From the NCBI RefSeq assembly GCF_007860175.1, contig NZ_SJPX01000001.1, positions 868,001-932,000 on the forward strand: DNA of 64,000 nucleotides. Direction: 5' to 3'. This DNA is from Rubripirellula reticaptiva. GTDB taxonomy: Bacteria > Planctomycetota > Planctomycetia > Pirellulales > Pirellulaceae. A program made the position numbers and the translations under genes. The notes under the pieces are model-generated. The model was not told where the DNA came from and made no database searches. It saw only the letters and a list, made by a program, of their open reading frames with translations. This document shows, in pieces, positions 16,916 to 25,301 of this stretch; position 1 is the stretch's first letter; every line of letters begins with the position of its first letter.

Positions 16916-17743
16916 GTGGAGTCGCAACGTCGGGCGTGCAGCACTCTCGGCCAGCCTTCGAGCTCTCAGCGATACCAAGCGAGTCCGAAAGAAGACAAGC
17001 AGCGATTGGTTGCTCGAATCCTTGAGTTGGTCGGTGAGTTTCCTCGATACGGCTATCGCATGTTCACGCGACTGCTTCGGAAGGAAGGATGGAAAGTGAA
17101 TTTCAAACGAATCTATCGACTCTGGAAACGTGAAGGCTTGAAAGTGCCGGTAAAGAAAGCGAAGAAACGACAGATCGGAAATCCTGACGGCGGCATCACC
17201 CGGAGCAAGGCCGAGCATCCCAATCATGTTTGGTCGATCGACTTCATCTTCGATCGAACCGAGAATGGGCGTCCGTTGAAGGCCCTGTCGGTGATCGACG
17301 AGTTCACTCGCGAGTCATAGCCCTGAAAGTTCATCGGCGTTTCACCGGTGACAACCTTGTGTCGGTGCTGAGCAACCTATTCACCATTCGCGGTGTCCCT
17401 TTCGTTCATTCGCAGTGACAATGGCCCCGAGTTCATCTGCAAGTCGTTGCGCGAGTTTCTCGGATTCATCGAAGTCGGAGCTTCGTACATCGAGCTCGCG
17501 AGACGCTGGCAAAATGGATTCGTGGAGAGCTTCCACGGCCGCCTGCGTGACCAATGCCTCGCCTGCGAACTGTTCTTTGGACTTTATAAAGCCAGGGCAG
17601 TGATCGGACGCTGGCGTCAAATGTACAACCACCGGCGTCCGCATAGCGAGCTCGGTGGTCTTACCCCGGCGGAGTTTGTCCTGGGAATAAAAGATTGGGT
17701 CAGCACACGGATCGCGTTTTTCAAGTCGTCGCGAAAGCTTTGA
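16916..17743 (+). pseudogene. IS3 orfB (DDE transposase) remnant with two frameshifts
   Basis: Frame one (16916-17320) contains the HTH_21-like segment (EFPRYGYRMFTRLLRKEG) and VWSIDFIFD with the first catalytic Asp, ending in EFTRES then stop. The homologous reading continues in another frame (about 17311-17393, ALKVHRRFTGDNLVSVLSNL) and then in a third (17396-17743) with IRSDNGPEF (second Asp) and FVESFHGRLRDQCL (catalytic Glu) and the usual C-terminal YNHRRPHSELGGLTPAEF. At least two indels, near 17315 and 17395, disrupt the gene. All three DDE residues survive. Confidence 0.8.
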
Positions 17744-18021
17744 CCGATAAAACATGTTAAACAGAGCCGCGCAGCCGACGCGACGGGTCACTCGGCGGTT
17801 CTATCGCGTGGCTTGCCTGTGGCGAGTTTGATTCAACTCCGCCAAGCTAGTGGGAGCGTTTCAAAGCGACGATTGCAGGCCGGCCCGAACCGATCCGTGC
17901 TAAAAAATGGCGACATACAAGGGGCATAACTCAACTCGAGTCTATGTGCAATGGGCTCGGCTTGGTTCGCGTGTGCGTCTCAAGAAACCACCCCCTTTCC
18001 TTACCCAAGCACTCGTTCGAA

Positions 18022-19128
18022 TCAGCCGAACATGTCTTCGAGTTGTTCGATGTAGTCGAGAGCTTCTTCCAACGACGATGTCTCGGCGCCGGCAACTCGA
18101 CCGGCGACGTCACAATCGTTTAGCCGCATCAGATCATCGAACCAAGGGTGCTCGGCCAAACGTCGCCGCCGACGTGCACCCAGCGAGTGATCGCGGATTT
18201 TGTGCGCGTCCATGTGGTGATGGATCAACCACTCAGTCCGCTCGGAAACGAATCCATCGAGTGCTTCCAAACCCGCAGCAACGTGATCGCCGGGATCGAT
18301 CGCCTTGCCGACATCGTGCAACAGGGCAGCCAATAAAAAGTCCTCGTCATAGGCGGCTTCGTCTTTGGCAAGGTCGTAGACCTGCAAGCTGTGATGAAGC
18401 ACGTCGCCTTCGGGATGAAACCTTGGATTCTCGCGAACATTCTCAAGCGGCATCAGCAACGCCAAGAAAACGGTCCAACGATCGGGACGAGTATCCATGT
18501 CGTTGAGGTTCGCTTGCAGTTGATCCGGATCGACACCGTGCTCGATTTGGATCCGTTTTTCCAGTTCGCCCGTCAAAGCATGTTCGATCGGCTTGCCGGT
18601 AATCGAGCTGCGAAATCGAAACCCCAACAGCGATGTCGAATAGACCGTCAACTCAATCGGATACTCATCGCGGATGTGAATGTGCGTGAAAACCCGCGAC
18701 TGGCCAACTTTCACGACCCGCTTTCGCTCGACCGTATACGCCCCACCGAGTGCATCGACTCGCATCGCAATCGTGTCGGGATGATTGGTGAACACGTGGA
18801 TGTCGATGTCAGAACCTTCACGGATTCCGCCCGTCCAAACGCTGCCGATCAACTTGGGATGAAATTCTTCAAGCCGTTTCATCCACCACAACGCTCGCAG
18901 TCGCATCGACCTGAGCTGGTTTGCCGGACGCGAGCCCTCGTGTAGCCGAGCCAGGATTTGGACCTGTTCACGGATCTCCGCATTGCTGGGCAAGTCCGCC
19001 GGTTTGACCCAGCCCCGGACCATCGCCCGCGCGGCCTTTTGTTTGGCTTGATAGTATTCCGTGACGTCACGGGAGTGCATCAAACGCGCTGCCTGCCAAG
19101 CGATTTGGCGGCGAAGTTTAGAAGACAT
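18022..19128 (-). CDS. Nucleotidyltransferase plus HD-domain protein
   Basis: 368 residues from the ATG at 19128; the longer frame to 19170 would run through a hairpin that looks like a terminator. Near residues 90-125 there is a pol-beta-type nucleotidyltransferase motif, IGSVWTGGIREGSDIDIHVF (GS then SDxD), and near 265-300 an HD domain (HHSLQVYDLA, LLHDVGKAIDPGDH) with a third His pair in HHHMDAHK. The order resembles the core of CCA-adding enzymes with an HD domain, but the protein is short and lacks the conserved neck and body region, so tRNA processing is unsure. Alternatives are a nucleotide or phosphodiester hydrolase acting with a nucleotidyltransferase. Soluble; stand-alone gene. 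Confidence 0.75.
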   Translation of the reverse strand: MSSKLRRQIAWQAARLMHSRDVTEYYQAKQKAARAMVRGWVKPADLPSNAEIREQVQILARLHEGSRPANQLRSMRLRALWWMKRLEEFHPKLIGSVWTGGIREGSDIDIHVFTNHPDTIAMRVDALGGAYTVERKRVVKVGQSRVFTHIHIRDEYPIELTVYSTSLLGFRFRSSITGKPIEHALTGELEKRIQIEHGVDPDQLQANLNDMDTRPDRWTVFLALLMPLENVRENPRFHPEGDVLHHSLQVYDLAKDEAAYDEDFLLAALLHDVGKAIDPGDHVAAGLEALDGFVSERTEWLIHHHMDAHKIRDHSLGARRRRRLAEHPWFDDLMRLNDCDVAGRVAGAETSSLEEALDYIEQLEDMFG

Positions 19129-19159
19129 CAACAGAGTTCGGCGACGCGAACCCGAAAAC

Positions 19160-19187
19160 GCGAGTAACAAAGTGATTGGTTACTCGC
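19160..19187 (-). terminator. Hairpin upstream of the NTase-HD gene, likely terminator
   Basis: A perfect 9-base stem GCGAGTAAC/GTTACTCGC with a 10-base loop, followed on the minus strand by GTTTTCGG. It lies downstream of the unknown gene at 19301-20245 and just before the NTase-HD start at 19128. The T run is short, so the strength is uncertain. Confidence 0.5.
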
Positions 19188-19300
19188 AACGATAGGCACG
19201 TTTGGCAATCAAGGCAACTAAAAAAACAAACTTCGATCGACCCGACAAACATCAATCTCCGTGATTGGCAAAGACCAAGATAAGCGGAGGCAACAACGTC

Positions 19301-20245
19301 CTAAGCTGCTCGAACGACCATGCCCATCGGCAAACCGGTAACTTCCAAGCGGGAATTGGCAATAAAATCGCGAGCAGATTTTTGCAAGAAATCGATTTTT
19401 TGTTTTGAGCGTTCAACCTTGATACGCCAATGCTCTTGGCTGGTATGCGTGCCAAGCATGCCGACGAGATCCGATGTGTTCGAACAAGTAATCAGGTAGC
19501 ATCCCATTAACGGCGAAGCTTGAAAAATCCGGGCGTCCAGAATTTTCTGTTGCAAACAAACCCGCCCCGCTTTGCGTTCTGCAAAATCCAGACCTAGTGA
19601 AACTAGCTTCTGTATCAGTTGAAATACTTTGCCAATGCCGCCAGCGAGCATCCCACCGTCGAGCGGAAGCGTCATCAGCCCACCGGCAATCTGTGCGGTG
19701 CTGCGCAGCATTCCTACGCCTGAGCTAACAAGCAGGCCATTGATCATCCGTGTGACACCTTGCGCGGCCGCCTGGGCATCACCGCGGGATATCTCCGCTA
19801 CTGCCTTCGCGGCGCGGTAGCGCTCCATCACAGTCTTGCGGAATTGGTTGATACTCGAGAACAAATCTTTGACAGAACTGAAAATGCCATAAATGGGTGC
19901 CAAGCTGCTAACGACATCTTCCAGCAAGGGAAACACACCCTTCACTTCGCTGTACGCGAAGCCCAATGCCGACTCGAACATTTCCTCAACTTTAGATTTG
20001 GCATTTTCGTGGGGACGAAGGTTCTGCCCCGTGCTCGACTCGACGATAGCGAGCGCGTCATCACCTAACGCCGCGGCCGTCTCCTCGCCAACCCTTCCCT
20101 TGAAATTAATCTCTGCATTCTGAAACATTCTTCTCAAGTTCTGCTCACGATTCTTTTCAATCGTTTGCATCAACTCCTGAAAACTTCCGGGAGCAGGCTT
20201 TTGCTGCGGATGACTGGGACGCAAGTGCTGAAAATGCTCAATCAT
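19301..20245 (-). CDS. Hypothetical protein with glycine-rich hydrophobic centre
   Basis: 314 residues from the ATG at 20245; a TTG at 20284 would add 13 residues. Not recognised. The N-terminal third is charged and helical (QELMQTIEKNREQNLRRMFQ), followed by a mixed region (SVKDLFSSINQFRKTVMERYR) and a Gly/Leu-rich stretch around residues 170-220 (GVGMLRSTAQIAGGLMTLPL, GGMLAGGIGKVFQL) that could be membrane-associated or a glycine-zipper-like packing region. The C-terminal part has several cysteines (GCYLITCSN). No signal peptide. Upstream, the next gene on the same strand is ribBA, ending about 290 bases away. Base use is similar to that of its neighbours. Function unknown. Confidence 0.6.
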   Translation of the reverse strand: MIEHFQHLRPSHPQQKPAPGSFQELMQTIEKNREQNLRRMFQNAEINFKGRVGEETAAALGDDALAIVESSTGQNLRPHENAKSKVEEMFESALGFAYSEVKGVFPLLEDVVSSLAPIYGIFSSVKDLFSSINQFRKTVMERYRAAKAVAEISRGDAQAAAQGVTRMINGLLVSSGVGMLRSTAQIAGGLMTLPLDGGMLAGGIGKVFQLIQKLVSLGLDFAERKAGRVCLQQKILDARIFQASPLMGCYLITCSNTSDLVGMLGTHTSQEHWRIKVERSKQKIDFLQKSARDFIANSRLEVTGLPMGMVVRAA

Positions 20246-20532
20246 GCGACGATTCGCTGCCCGGCCCACATACACCAACGACAAACGTCGTCCTCGCGCG
20301 AGAACGACGAAAATTATGATCGAACGAATCCCGTGGGTCGTGCGGATCGCGATCTCCTTTTTGAAGATCGGCGGATCGTAAACATGGATTGACGTTGTTC
20401 TCGAAATCTTGCGAAATCAAGAGAGGCTCGAACCCGAGGTAGTCCGGGCTGTATGGCACTAAAGAGAGACGCATCAACGATCGGCGCATGGACCGTTAGC
20501 ACCACTTCGAGCGAGACGATTCCAACCGGTGG

Positions 20533-21759
20533 TTACCGGCCCGGTAACTTGTGCCCCATCTTGTCACGTTTCGTGTCCAAGTACTTTTGATTGTACTCGT
20601 TGACGTCGGACACGATCGGGACCTGGTCGACGACTCGCAAGTCGAAGCCGCGCAGATTGAAGGCTTCGGTCTTTTTGGGATTGTTGGTTAGCAAACGGAC
20701 TTCGCTCAAACCGAGATCCTTCAAGATTTGCAAACCGATACCGTAGTCTCGCATGTCGGCTTTGAAGCCGAGCGCGTGATTCGCTTCGACTGTGTCCATG
20801 CCTTTGTCTTGCAATGCGTACGCGCGAATTTTCTGGGCAAGTCCGATGCCTCGGCCTTCTTGCGGCAAGTAAATCAGGGCTCCACGGCCCTCGCTTGAAA
20901 TCATTTTCAGCGCCATATGCAGTTGGTCGCCACAATCACAGCGCAGCGACGAAATCAAATCGCCCGTAAAGCAACTGCTGTGCATTCGAACCAGCGCCGG
21001 AACGCCTTCGGTCGACAAGTCACCGAACACCAGCGCGATCGGTTCTTGGGCTTCGTAGTCGACACCGTAGACGACGATCTTGAAATTACCGTACTTCGTT
21101 GGCAGTTCGGCTTCGGCGTTTCGAGTGATCAACTTCTCGCTGACTCGGCGATGCGCAATCAGTTGCTCAATGCTAATGATTTTCAGGTTGTGTTTCTTTG
21201 CGATCGCAAACAACCCCTCGCGCGTCGCGCGGTCGCCCGAGTCGTCCAGGATTTCGCACAATGCCGCCACGGGCGCAAGGCCAGCCATCCGGGCCAAATC
21301 CATCGCCGCTTCGGTGTGACCGGCTCGACGCAACACGCCACCCTGTTTCGCCAGCAACGGGTACACGTGACCCGGACGGACGAAATCGTCGACTTTGCAG
21401 TCAGAGGATGCAAGCGCTCGAATCGTCTCAGCCCGTTCGCCAGCCGTGATGCCAGTCTTGGCAGTGCGAATATCGATCGGTGTCATGAACGCCGTCTTGA
21501 GCGGTGCATCATTTTGGGCAACGACCGGGCTGAGTTCCAGTTTCTTGGCCACATCGGGCAAGATCGAAACACATAATTGCCCGCGGCCGGACAACATAAA
21601 ATTGATTGCTTGCGGAGTCGCCTTTTCAGCGGCACAGATGTAGTCGCCTTCGTTCTCGCGATCTTCGGCATCGACGACAATCACAATCTCGCCAGCACGG
21701 ATGGCCTCGACGGCTTCGGGAACGGTATTGAGTTCGGGCAACATAGTGGCTTTCGGCAT
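20533..21759 (-). CDS. ribBA: Bifunctional RibBA (DHBP synthase / GTP cyclohydrolase II)
   Basis: About 408 residues from the ATG at 21759 (or the ATG at 21744). The N-terminal half is 3,4-dihydroxy-2-butanone 4-phosphate synthase: VDAEDRENEGDY (metal and substrate acidic loop), PGHVYPLLA and RAGHTEAAMDL. The C-terminal half is GTP cyclohydrolase II: MHSSCFTGDLISSLRCDCGDQL with the three zinc cysteines, YLPQEGRGIGL with the catalytic region, and LLTNNPKK. Together they supply both precursors of riboflavin. Both active sites look complete. The divergent esterase gene starts 109 bases away. I see no FMN riboswitch in the short leader. Confidence 0.95.
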   Translation of the reverse strand: MPKATMLPELNTVPEAVEAIRAGEIVIVVDAEDRENEGDYICAAEKATPQAINFMLSGRGQLCVSILPDVAKKLELSPVVAQNDAPLKTAFMTPIDIRTAKTGITAGERAETIRALASSDCKVDDFVRPGHVYPLLAKQGGVLRRAGHTEAAMDLARMAGLAPVAALCEILDDSGDRATREGLFAIAKKHNLKIISIEQLIAHRRVSEKLITRNAEAELPTKYGNFKIVVYGVDYEAQEPIALVFGDLSTEGVPALVRMHSSCFTGDLISSLRCDCGDQLHMALKMISSEGRGALIYLPQEGRGIGLAQKIRAYALQDKGMDTVEANHALGFKADMRDYGIGLQILKDLGLSEVRLLTNNPKKTEAFNLRGFDLRVVDQVPIVSDVNEYNQKYLDTKRDKMGHKLPGR

Positions 21760-21868
21760 TGGAGATCTCGGTCGCGACTGCAATGATTTTGGCAGCGGTC
21801 GACGACAACGTATTATACGTCACCAGCCCATCCGTCCTACCGCCCGTCTCGAATTGGTTTCGCCGCCC

Positions 21869-22864
21869 ATGCAACGTTTCCCAATAATACCGACGATTGG
21901 AATGCCGACGATTAGAATACCGACGTTGCGAAGACAGTGGATACGAAGATTGACAACTCGCCGCGCCGTGATCGCTTGTCTGTCACTGATCGTTGCTACG
22001 GCGGCCATGGGTGATGGCACGGCGACGACAGATCAAGAGAGCTCTGAGATCCGAATCACTGCGAATCAGCGATACAGTGACAGCGAGGGAAGAGCCGGGC
22101 TGTGTGACGTCTTTTCCCCGGCCGGTCCGCCACCACCGACCGGTTACCCGGCCGTCATCGTGGTCCACGGAGGCGGCTGGATCAGCGGCGACAAATGGAC
22201 CGTCGCCGGATACAGTCGAATGTTGGCCGAACGAGGTTTCGTGGTCATCAGCATCAACTATCGGTTGGCGCCGACGTTCAAATTTCCATCGCAAGTCGAC
22301 GATGTCCGCTCGGCCATGCTGTGGACCAAATCACACGCGGAAGAGTGGTCCGTCGACCTGAACCGATTGGGGGCATTCGGATATTCGGCGGGCGGGCATC
22401 TGACGGCCTTAGTGGCGTCCCTTGCCGATGAACCCATCGACGCACAGGCTGCCGCAAGCGATTGGTCCAAATCGGATCCACGCTGGACTCAGTTGCCAAA
22501 GATCAACGCAATTTGCGTCGGTGGCCCGCCATGCGACTTTCGCGCGTTGCCGATCGACAATCAAACGCTGGCGTACTTTCTGGGAGGATCACGACGCGAG
22601 AAACCGAGCGTCTACGAAGCTGCATCGCCGTCGGCTCATACGTCCAAAGCCGACCCGGTCACTCAAATCATTCATGGCGACTCGGATTCGATCGTACCGA
22701 TCAGTGGCAGCAAAGAATTCCACGCCGCTCAGGTTGCCGCCGGTGTCGACAGCCGCATGCAAGTGATGCCGCAACAGGGTCACATGATGACGTTCATGAA
22801 CCCCAAGACCAGTACAATCGTGGTCGAATTCTTCAACGAAGTGCTGATGCCAAAATCGCAGTAA
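21869..22864 (+). CDS. Exported alpha/beta hydrolase (HSL/BD-FAE-like esterase)
   Basis: 331 residues from the ATG at 21869, with a hydrophobic export segment after a basic stretch (RRLTTRRAVIACLSLIVATA). The mature enzyme shows the HGGGWISGDKW oxyanion loop of the hormone-sensitive-lipase-like family, ISINYRLAP, the nucleophile elbow GAFGYSAGGHLTA, an acid in HGDSDSIVP and the catalytic His in QQGHMMTF. Such proteins de-esterify small acyl esters or decorated polysaccharides. The first 20 residues contain a triple pentapeptide (IIPTI, GMPTI, RIPTL) encoded by a 15-base repeat at 21884-21928, so a start at a later ATG (21902) is possible. Divergent from ribBA, convergent with ilvB. Confidence 0.85.
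   Translation: MQRFPIIPTIGMPTIRIPTLRRQWIRRLTTRRAVIACLSLIVATAAMGDGTATTDQESSEIRITANQRYSDSEGRAGLCDVFSPAGPPPPTGYPAVIVVHGGGWISGDKWTVAGYSRMLAERGFVVISINYRLAPTFKFPSQVDDVRSAMLWTKSHAEEWSVDLNRLGAFGYSAGGHLTALVASLADEPIDAQAAASDWSKSDPRWTQLPKINAICVGGPPCDFRALPIDNQTLAYFLGGSRREKPSVYEAASPSAHTSKADPVTQIIHGDSDSIVPISGSKEFHAAQVAAGVDSRMQVMPQQGHMMTFMNPKTSTIVVEFFNEVLMPKSQ
21884..21928 (+). repeat. Three 15-bp direct repeats in the esterase N-terminus
   Basis: Three near-identical 15-base units (ATAATACCGACGATT, GGAATGCCGACGATT, AGAATACCGACGTTG) encode IIPTI, GMPTI and RIPTL just ahead of the signal sequence. Confidence 0.7.
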
Positions 22865-22890
22865 CGGAAACCTCGCAAGCGAGGCTTCCG
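22865..22890. terminator. Convergent-gene hairpin between esterase and ilvB
   Basis: CGGAA-A-CCTCG pairs with CGAGG-C-TTCCG around a CAAG loop, with one mismatch. It begins right after the esterase stop and lies 17 bases past the ilvB stop, so it could end transcripts from both sides. No T run on either side. Confidence 0.4.
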
Positions 22891-22906
22891 AACGGCAACG
22901 TACCAC

Positions 22907-24682
22907 CTACTCCAAGATCATGTCGTCGACCGTTTGACCACCTGGGATCATCGGCAGCACGTGCTCTTGGTACGGAACTTGGACATCCAACAGATATGGT
23001 CCCTTGTGCGCGATCATTTCGCGAATGGCACCTTCGAGATCGGCTTTCTTTCGCACCGTGGCCGCACCACATCCGTAGCCTTGAGCGATCTTGACGAAGT
23101 CCGGGTAGCGGTCTTCGGCATACTGGTAACGGTCGGCGCTACTCTTGCCCTTGGCCTCTTCGTGATGAATTGGGCCAAGGTAAGTGTGAGCACGGTTTCG
23201 TTCCATGAATCGGTCTTCCCACTGTACGACCATTCCGAGGTGCTGGTTGTTGAGCAAGAACACCTTCACAGGCAACTCTTCACAGAAACATGTCGCCAAT
23301 TCCTGGATGTTCATCTGGAAACTGCCGTCACCGTCGATGTCGATCGAAAGTGCGCCGGGGTGTGCTGCTTGGACACCCATCGCCGACGGCAAGCCAAAGC
23401 CCATGGTGCCCAAACCGCTGCTGGACATCCACGTGCGTGGCTTGCGAAACTTAAAGAACTGTGCTGCCCACATTTGGTGTTGGCCCACACCGACGCTGAC
23501 ATAGGTTTCCATGTCGGCGGTGATGTCGCTGAGCGTCTTGATCGCGTGCTGCTGCAAGATGCCGTCGAACTTTTCGTCGTATTTGAACGGATGCTTCGCC
23601 TTCAATTCGACACAGTGCTTTTGCCAATCGGTGATTTCTGGCTTTTGAACAATCTTGTTCAGTTCCGTCAGGACTTGCTTCACATCACCACGAACGGGAA
23701 TGTGAGCGGCCTTGTTTTTGTTCAGTTCCGATGCATCGATGTCGACGTGAATGATCTTTGCGTCTTTCGCAAATGCTTCGACCTTGCCAGTCACGCGGTC
23801 ATCAAATCGAACGCCAAGGGCGATCAACAAATCGCAATCGCGAACCGCATAGTTGGCATAGGCGGCACCGTGCATGCCCAACCAATCCAATGAGTGTTCG
23901 TGCTCGGGCGGAACGGCACCGATGCCCATCAACGTGGTGACCGTTGGGATGCCGCTCTTGGTGATGAACTCACGAAGTTCTTCGCTAGCACTGCCGATGA
24001 TGACACCGCCACCAGCGTAGATCACTGGGCGACGTGCCAACTTGATCGCAGCGGCAATCTGACGAATCGTTTCGGTGGGAACGGTCGGTGGCGCCGCGTG
24101 ATAACCGGGCAGTTCCATCGGCGGATCCATGTCGATGCCCGTCAGGTCGCCCAACTGGATGTCCTTGGGCATGTCGATCAGAACCGGCCCGGGGCGACCG
24201 CTTTGACAGATGTGAAACGCTTCCTTCATGATCCGCGGCAAGTCGCTGAGCTTTGTCACCAAATAATGATGCTTGGTGATGCCGCGACAAATCTCGGCCA
24301 TTGGGGTTTCTTGGAATGCATCGCTACCGATCGCCTTGGTCGGGACCTGGCCGGTGATGCACAGCATTGGAATGCTATCAAGCTTTGCGTCTGCAATCGC
24401 GGTGACCAAGTTGGTTGCACCGGGACCGCTGGTCGCCATCACGACACCGACTTTGCCGGTACTGCGCGAGTAACCTTGCGCGGCGAACGCACCGCCTTGC
24501 TCGTGACGAGGCAAAATAGTGCGGATGGAACTGCCGTAACGGGTAAGTGCTTGGTGCAACGGCATGCTGCATCCGCCCGGATAGGCGAAAAGTACGTCGA
24601 CGCCGTGATCTACCAACGATTTGACCAAGACATCGGCACCGGTCATCACTTGGGGCTCTGTGGCGGCTTTCGCAGTACTCAT
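22907..24682 (-). CDS. ilvB: Acetolactate synthase large subunit
   Basis: 591 residues, normal length for the catalytic subunit. TPP enzyme layout: N-terminal PYR domain with [15 protein letters not shown] and the catalytic Glu in [15 protein letters not shown], a central FAD-binding-like domain with [11 protein letters not shown] and [10 protein letters not shown], and a C-terminal PP domain with [17 protein letters not shown] (Mg-TPP motif) and [17 protein letters not shown]. It condenses two pyruvates, or pyruvate and 2-oxobutyrate, in branched-chain amino acid synthesis. The regulatory subunit gene ilvN is not next to it in this window. ATG at 24682. The 229-base gap upstream, shared with crcB, shows no recognisable attenuator. 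Confidence 0.95.
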   Translation of the reverse strand: MSTAKAATEPQVMTGADVLVKSLVDHGVDVLFAYPGGCSMPLHQALTRYGSSIRTILPRHEQGGAFAAQGYSRSTGKVGVVMATSGPGATNLVTAIADAKLDSIPMLCITGQVPTKAIGSDAFQETPMAEICRGITKHHYLVTKLSDLPRIMKEAFHICQSGRPGPVLIDMPKDIQLGDLTGIDMDPPMELPGYHAAPPTVPTETIRQIAAAIKLARRPVIYAGGGVIIGSASEELREFITKSGIPTVTTLMGIGAVPPEHEHSLDWLGMHGAAYANYAVRDCDLLIALGVRFDDRVTGKVEAFAKDAKIIHVDIDASELNKNKAAHIPVRGDVKQVLTELNKIVQKPEITDWQKHCVELKAKHPFKYDEKFDGILQQHAIKTLSDITADMETYVSVGVGQHQMWAAQFFKFRKPRTWMSSSGLGTMGFGLPSAMGVQAAHPGALSIDIDGDGSFQMNIQELATCFCEELPVKVFLLNNQHLGMVVQWEDRFMERNRAHTYLGPIHHEEAKGKSSADRYQYAEDRYPDFVKIAQGYGCGAATVRKKADLEGAIREMIAHKGPYLLDVQVPYQEHVLPMIPGGQTVDDMILE

Positions 24683-24911
24683 GTGCTCTTTGAACTGAAA
24701 ATGCAGGATAGGGGTGATTCAGGAATACGGCTGGGACGCTCCCAGCTCGCATCAAGTTCGGGCCGAAATCGGAACTCAGGCCGATAAACGGATGTTCGGA
24801 ACATCATCCGCCAAAAAACTGACGTTTACGTAGCTCGCCGAAACTCCGAACCTAGCTCGCTAACGTAAGTTCGTGCCGGTACTTAGGCAATGGTTAAAAC
24901 GGCGGGCATCG

Positions 24912-25301
24912 ATGACAACTTGGACCAATTTGATAGCAATCGCCGGGGGAGGAGCCCTCGGTTCGGTCAGTCGCTATTTCATCACTTTAGTCGCAATTGC
25001 GATCCCAGGTGGATCATCAATGTTGGGCACCACGATCGCCAATGTGATCGGATGTGCCGCATTAGGCGGACTGATCGAATACAGCGCTGGCGAAGCGATC
25101 CTGGACGAGCGGCTTCGATTGGCACTTCAAGTCGGATTTCTGGGTAGTTTAACCACCTTCTCGACGTTTTCGTCCGAGTCAGCGTCGTTGGCGATGGACC
25201 AGCGATGGTTACTGACGGGACTATATTTAGCCGCCAACATGGTGCTGGGCTGGGCTGTTTTGATCGGTGCCGCAGCCGTCGTCAAAGGATGGAACGCATG
25301 A
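24912..25301 (+). CDS. crcB: Fluoride channel CrcB/Fluc
   Basis: 129 residues from the ATG at 24912; the frame extends to a GTG at 24873, but the ATG places the first helix directly at the N-terminus. Four hydrophobic helices, GGGALGSVSRYF in helix one, GTTIANVIGC with the conserved Asn in helix two and GFLGSLTTFSTFSSE in helix three with the phenylalanine-containing fluoride path. Works as a dual-topology dimer exporting fluoride. A fluoride riboswitch is not evident in the upstream 130 bases. Its stop codon overlaps the next start (ATGA at 25298-25301), so the downstream exported protein is likely translated by coupling. Confidence 0.92.
   Translation: MTTWTNLIAIAGGGALGSVSRYFITLVAIAIPGGSSMLGTTIANVIGCAALGGLIEYSAGEAILDERLRLALQVGFLGSLTTFSTFSSESASLAMDQRWLLTGLYLAANMVLGWAVLIGAAAVVKGWNA

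Larger units (their letters stand above)
16594..17743 (+). mobile_element. Decayed IS3-family insertion sequence (IS407-like)
   Basis: Two consecutive transposase reading frames in the orfA/orfB order of IS3 elements, both broken (see the two pseudogenes). The preceding AAGGAG and ATG at 16594 are intact. No matching terminal inverted repeats or target duplication could be recognised, so the boundaries are those of the coding remnants only. The element separates the CsrA-REC operon from the NTase-HD gene. Confidence 0.75.

Noticed and set aside
16544-17227. 227-codon open frame on the minus strand
   Set aside because: It is antisense to the IS3 transposase remnant, and its composition (Arg/Ser/Phe rich, no motif) is that of a shadow frame.
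17744-18021. Possible right end of the insertion sequence or a small gene
   Set aside because: No inverted repeat matching the left flank and no coding frame with a start signal.
22934-23893. 319-codon plus-strand frame inside ilvB
   Set aside because: Fully antisense to a well-conserved acetolactate synthase, with no start signal or family motif.
24780-24911. Fluoride riboswitch before crcB
   Set aside because: I looked for the conserved GGCGATGG-type start and the pseudoknot loops and could not match them.
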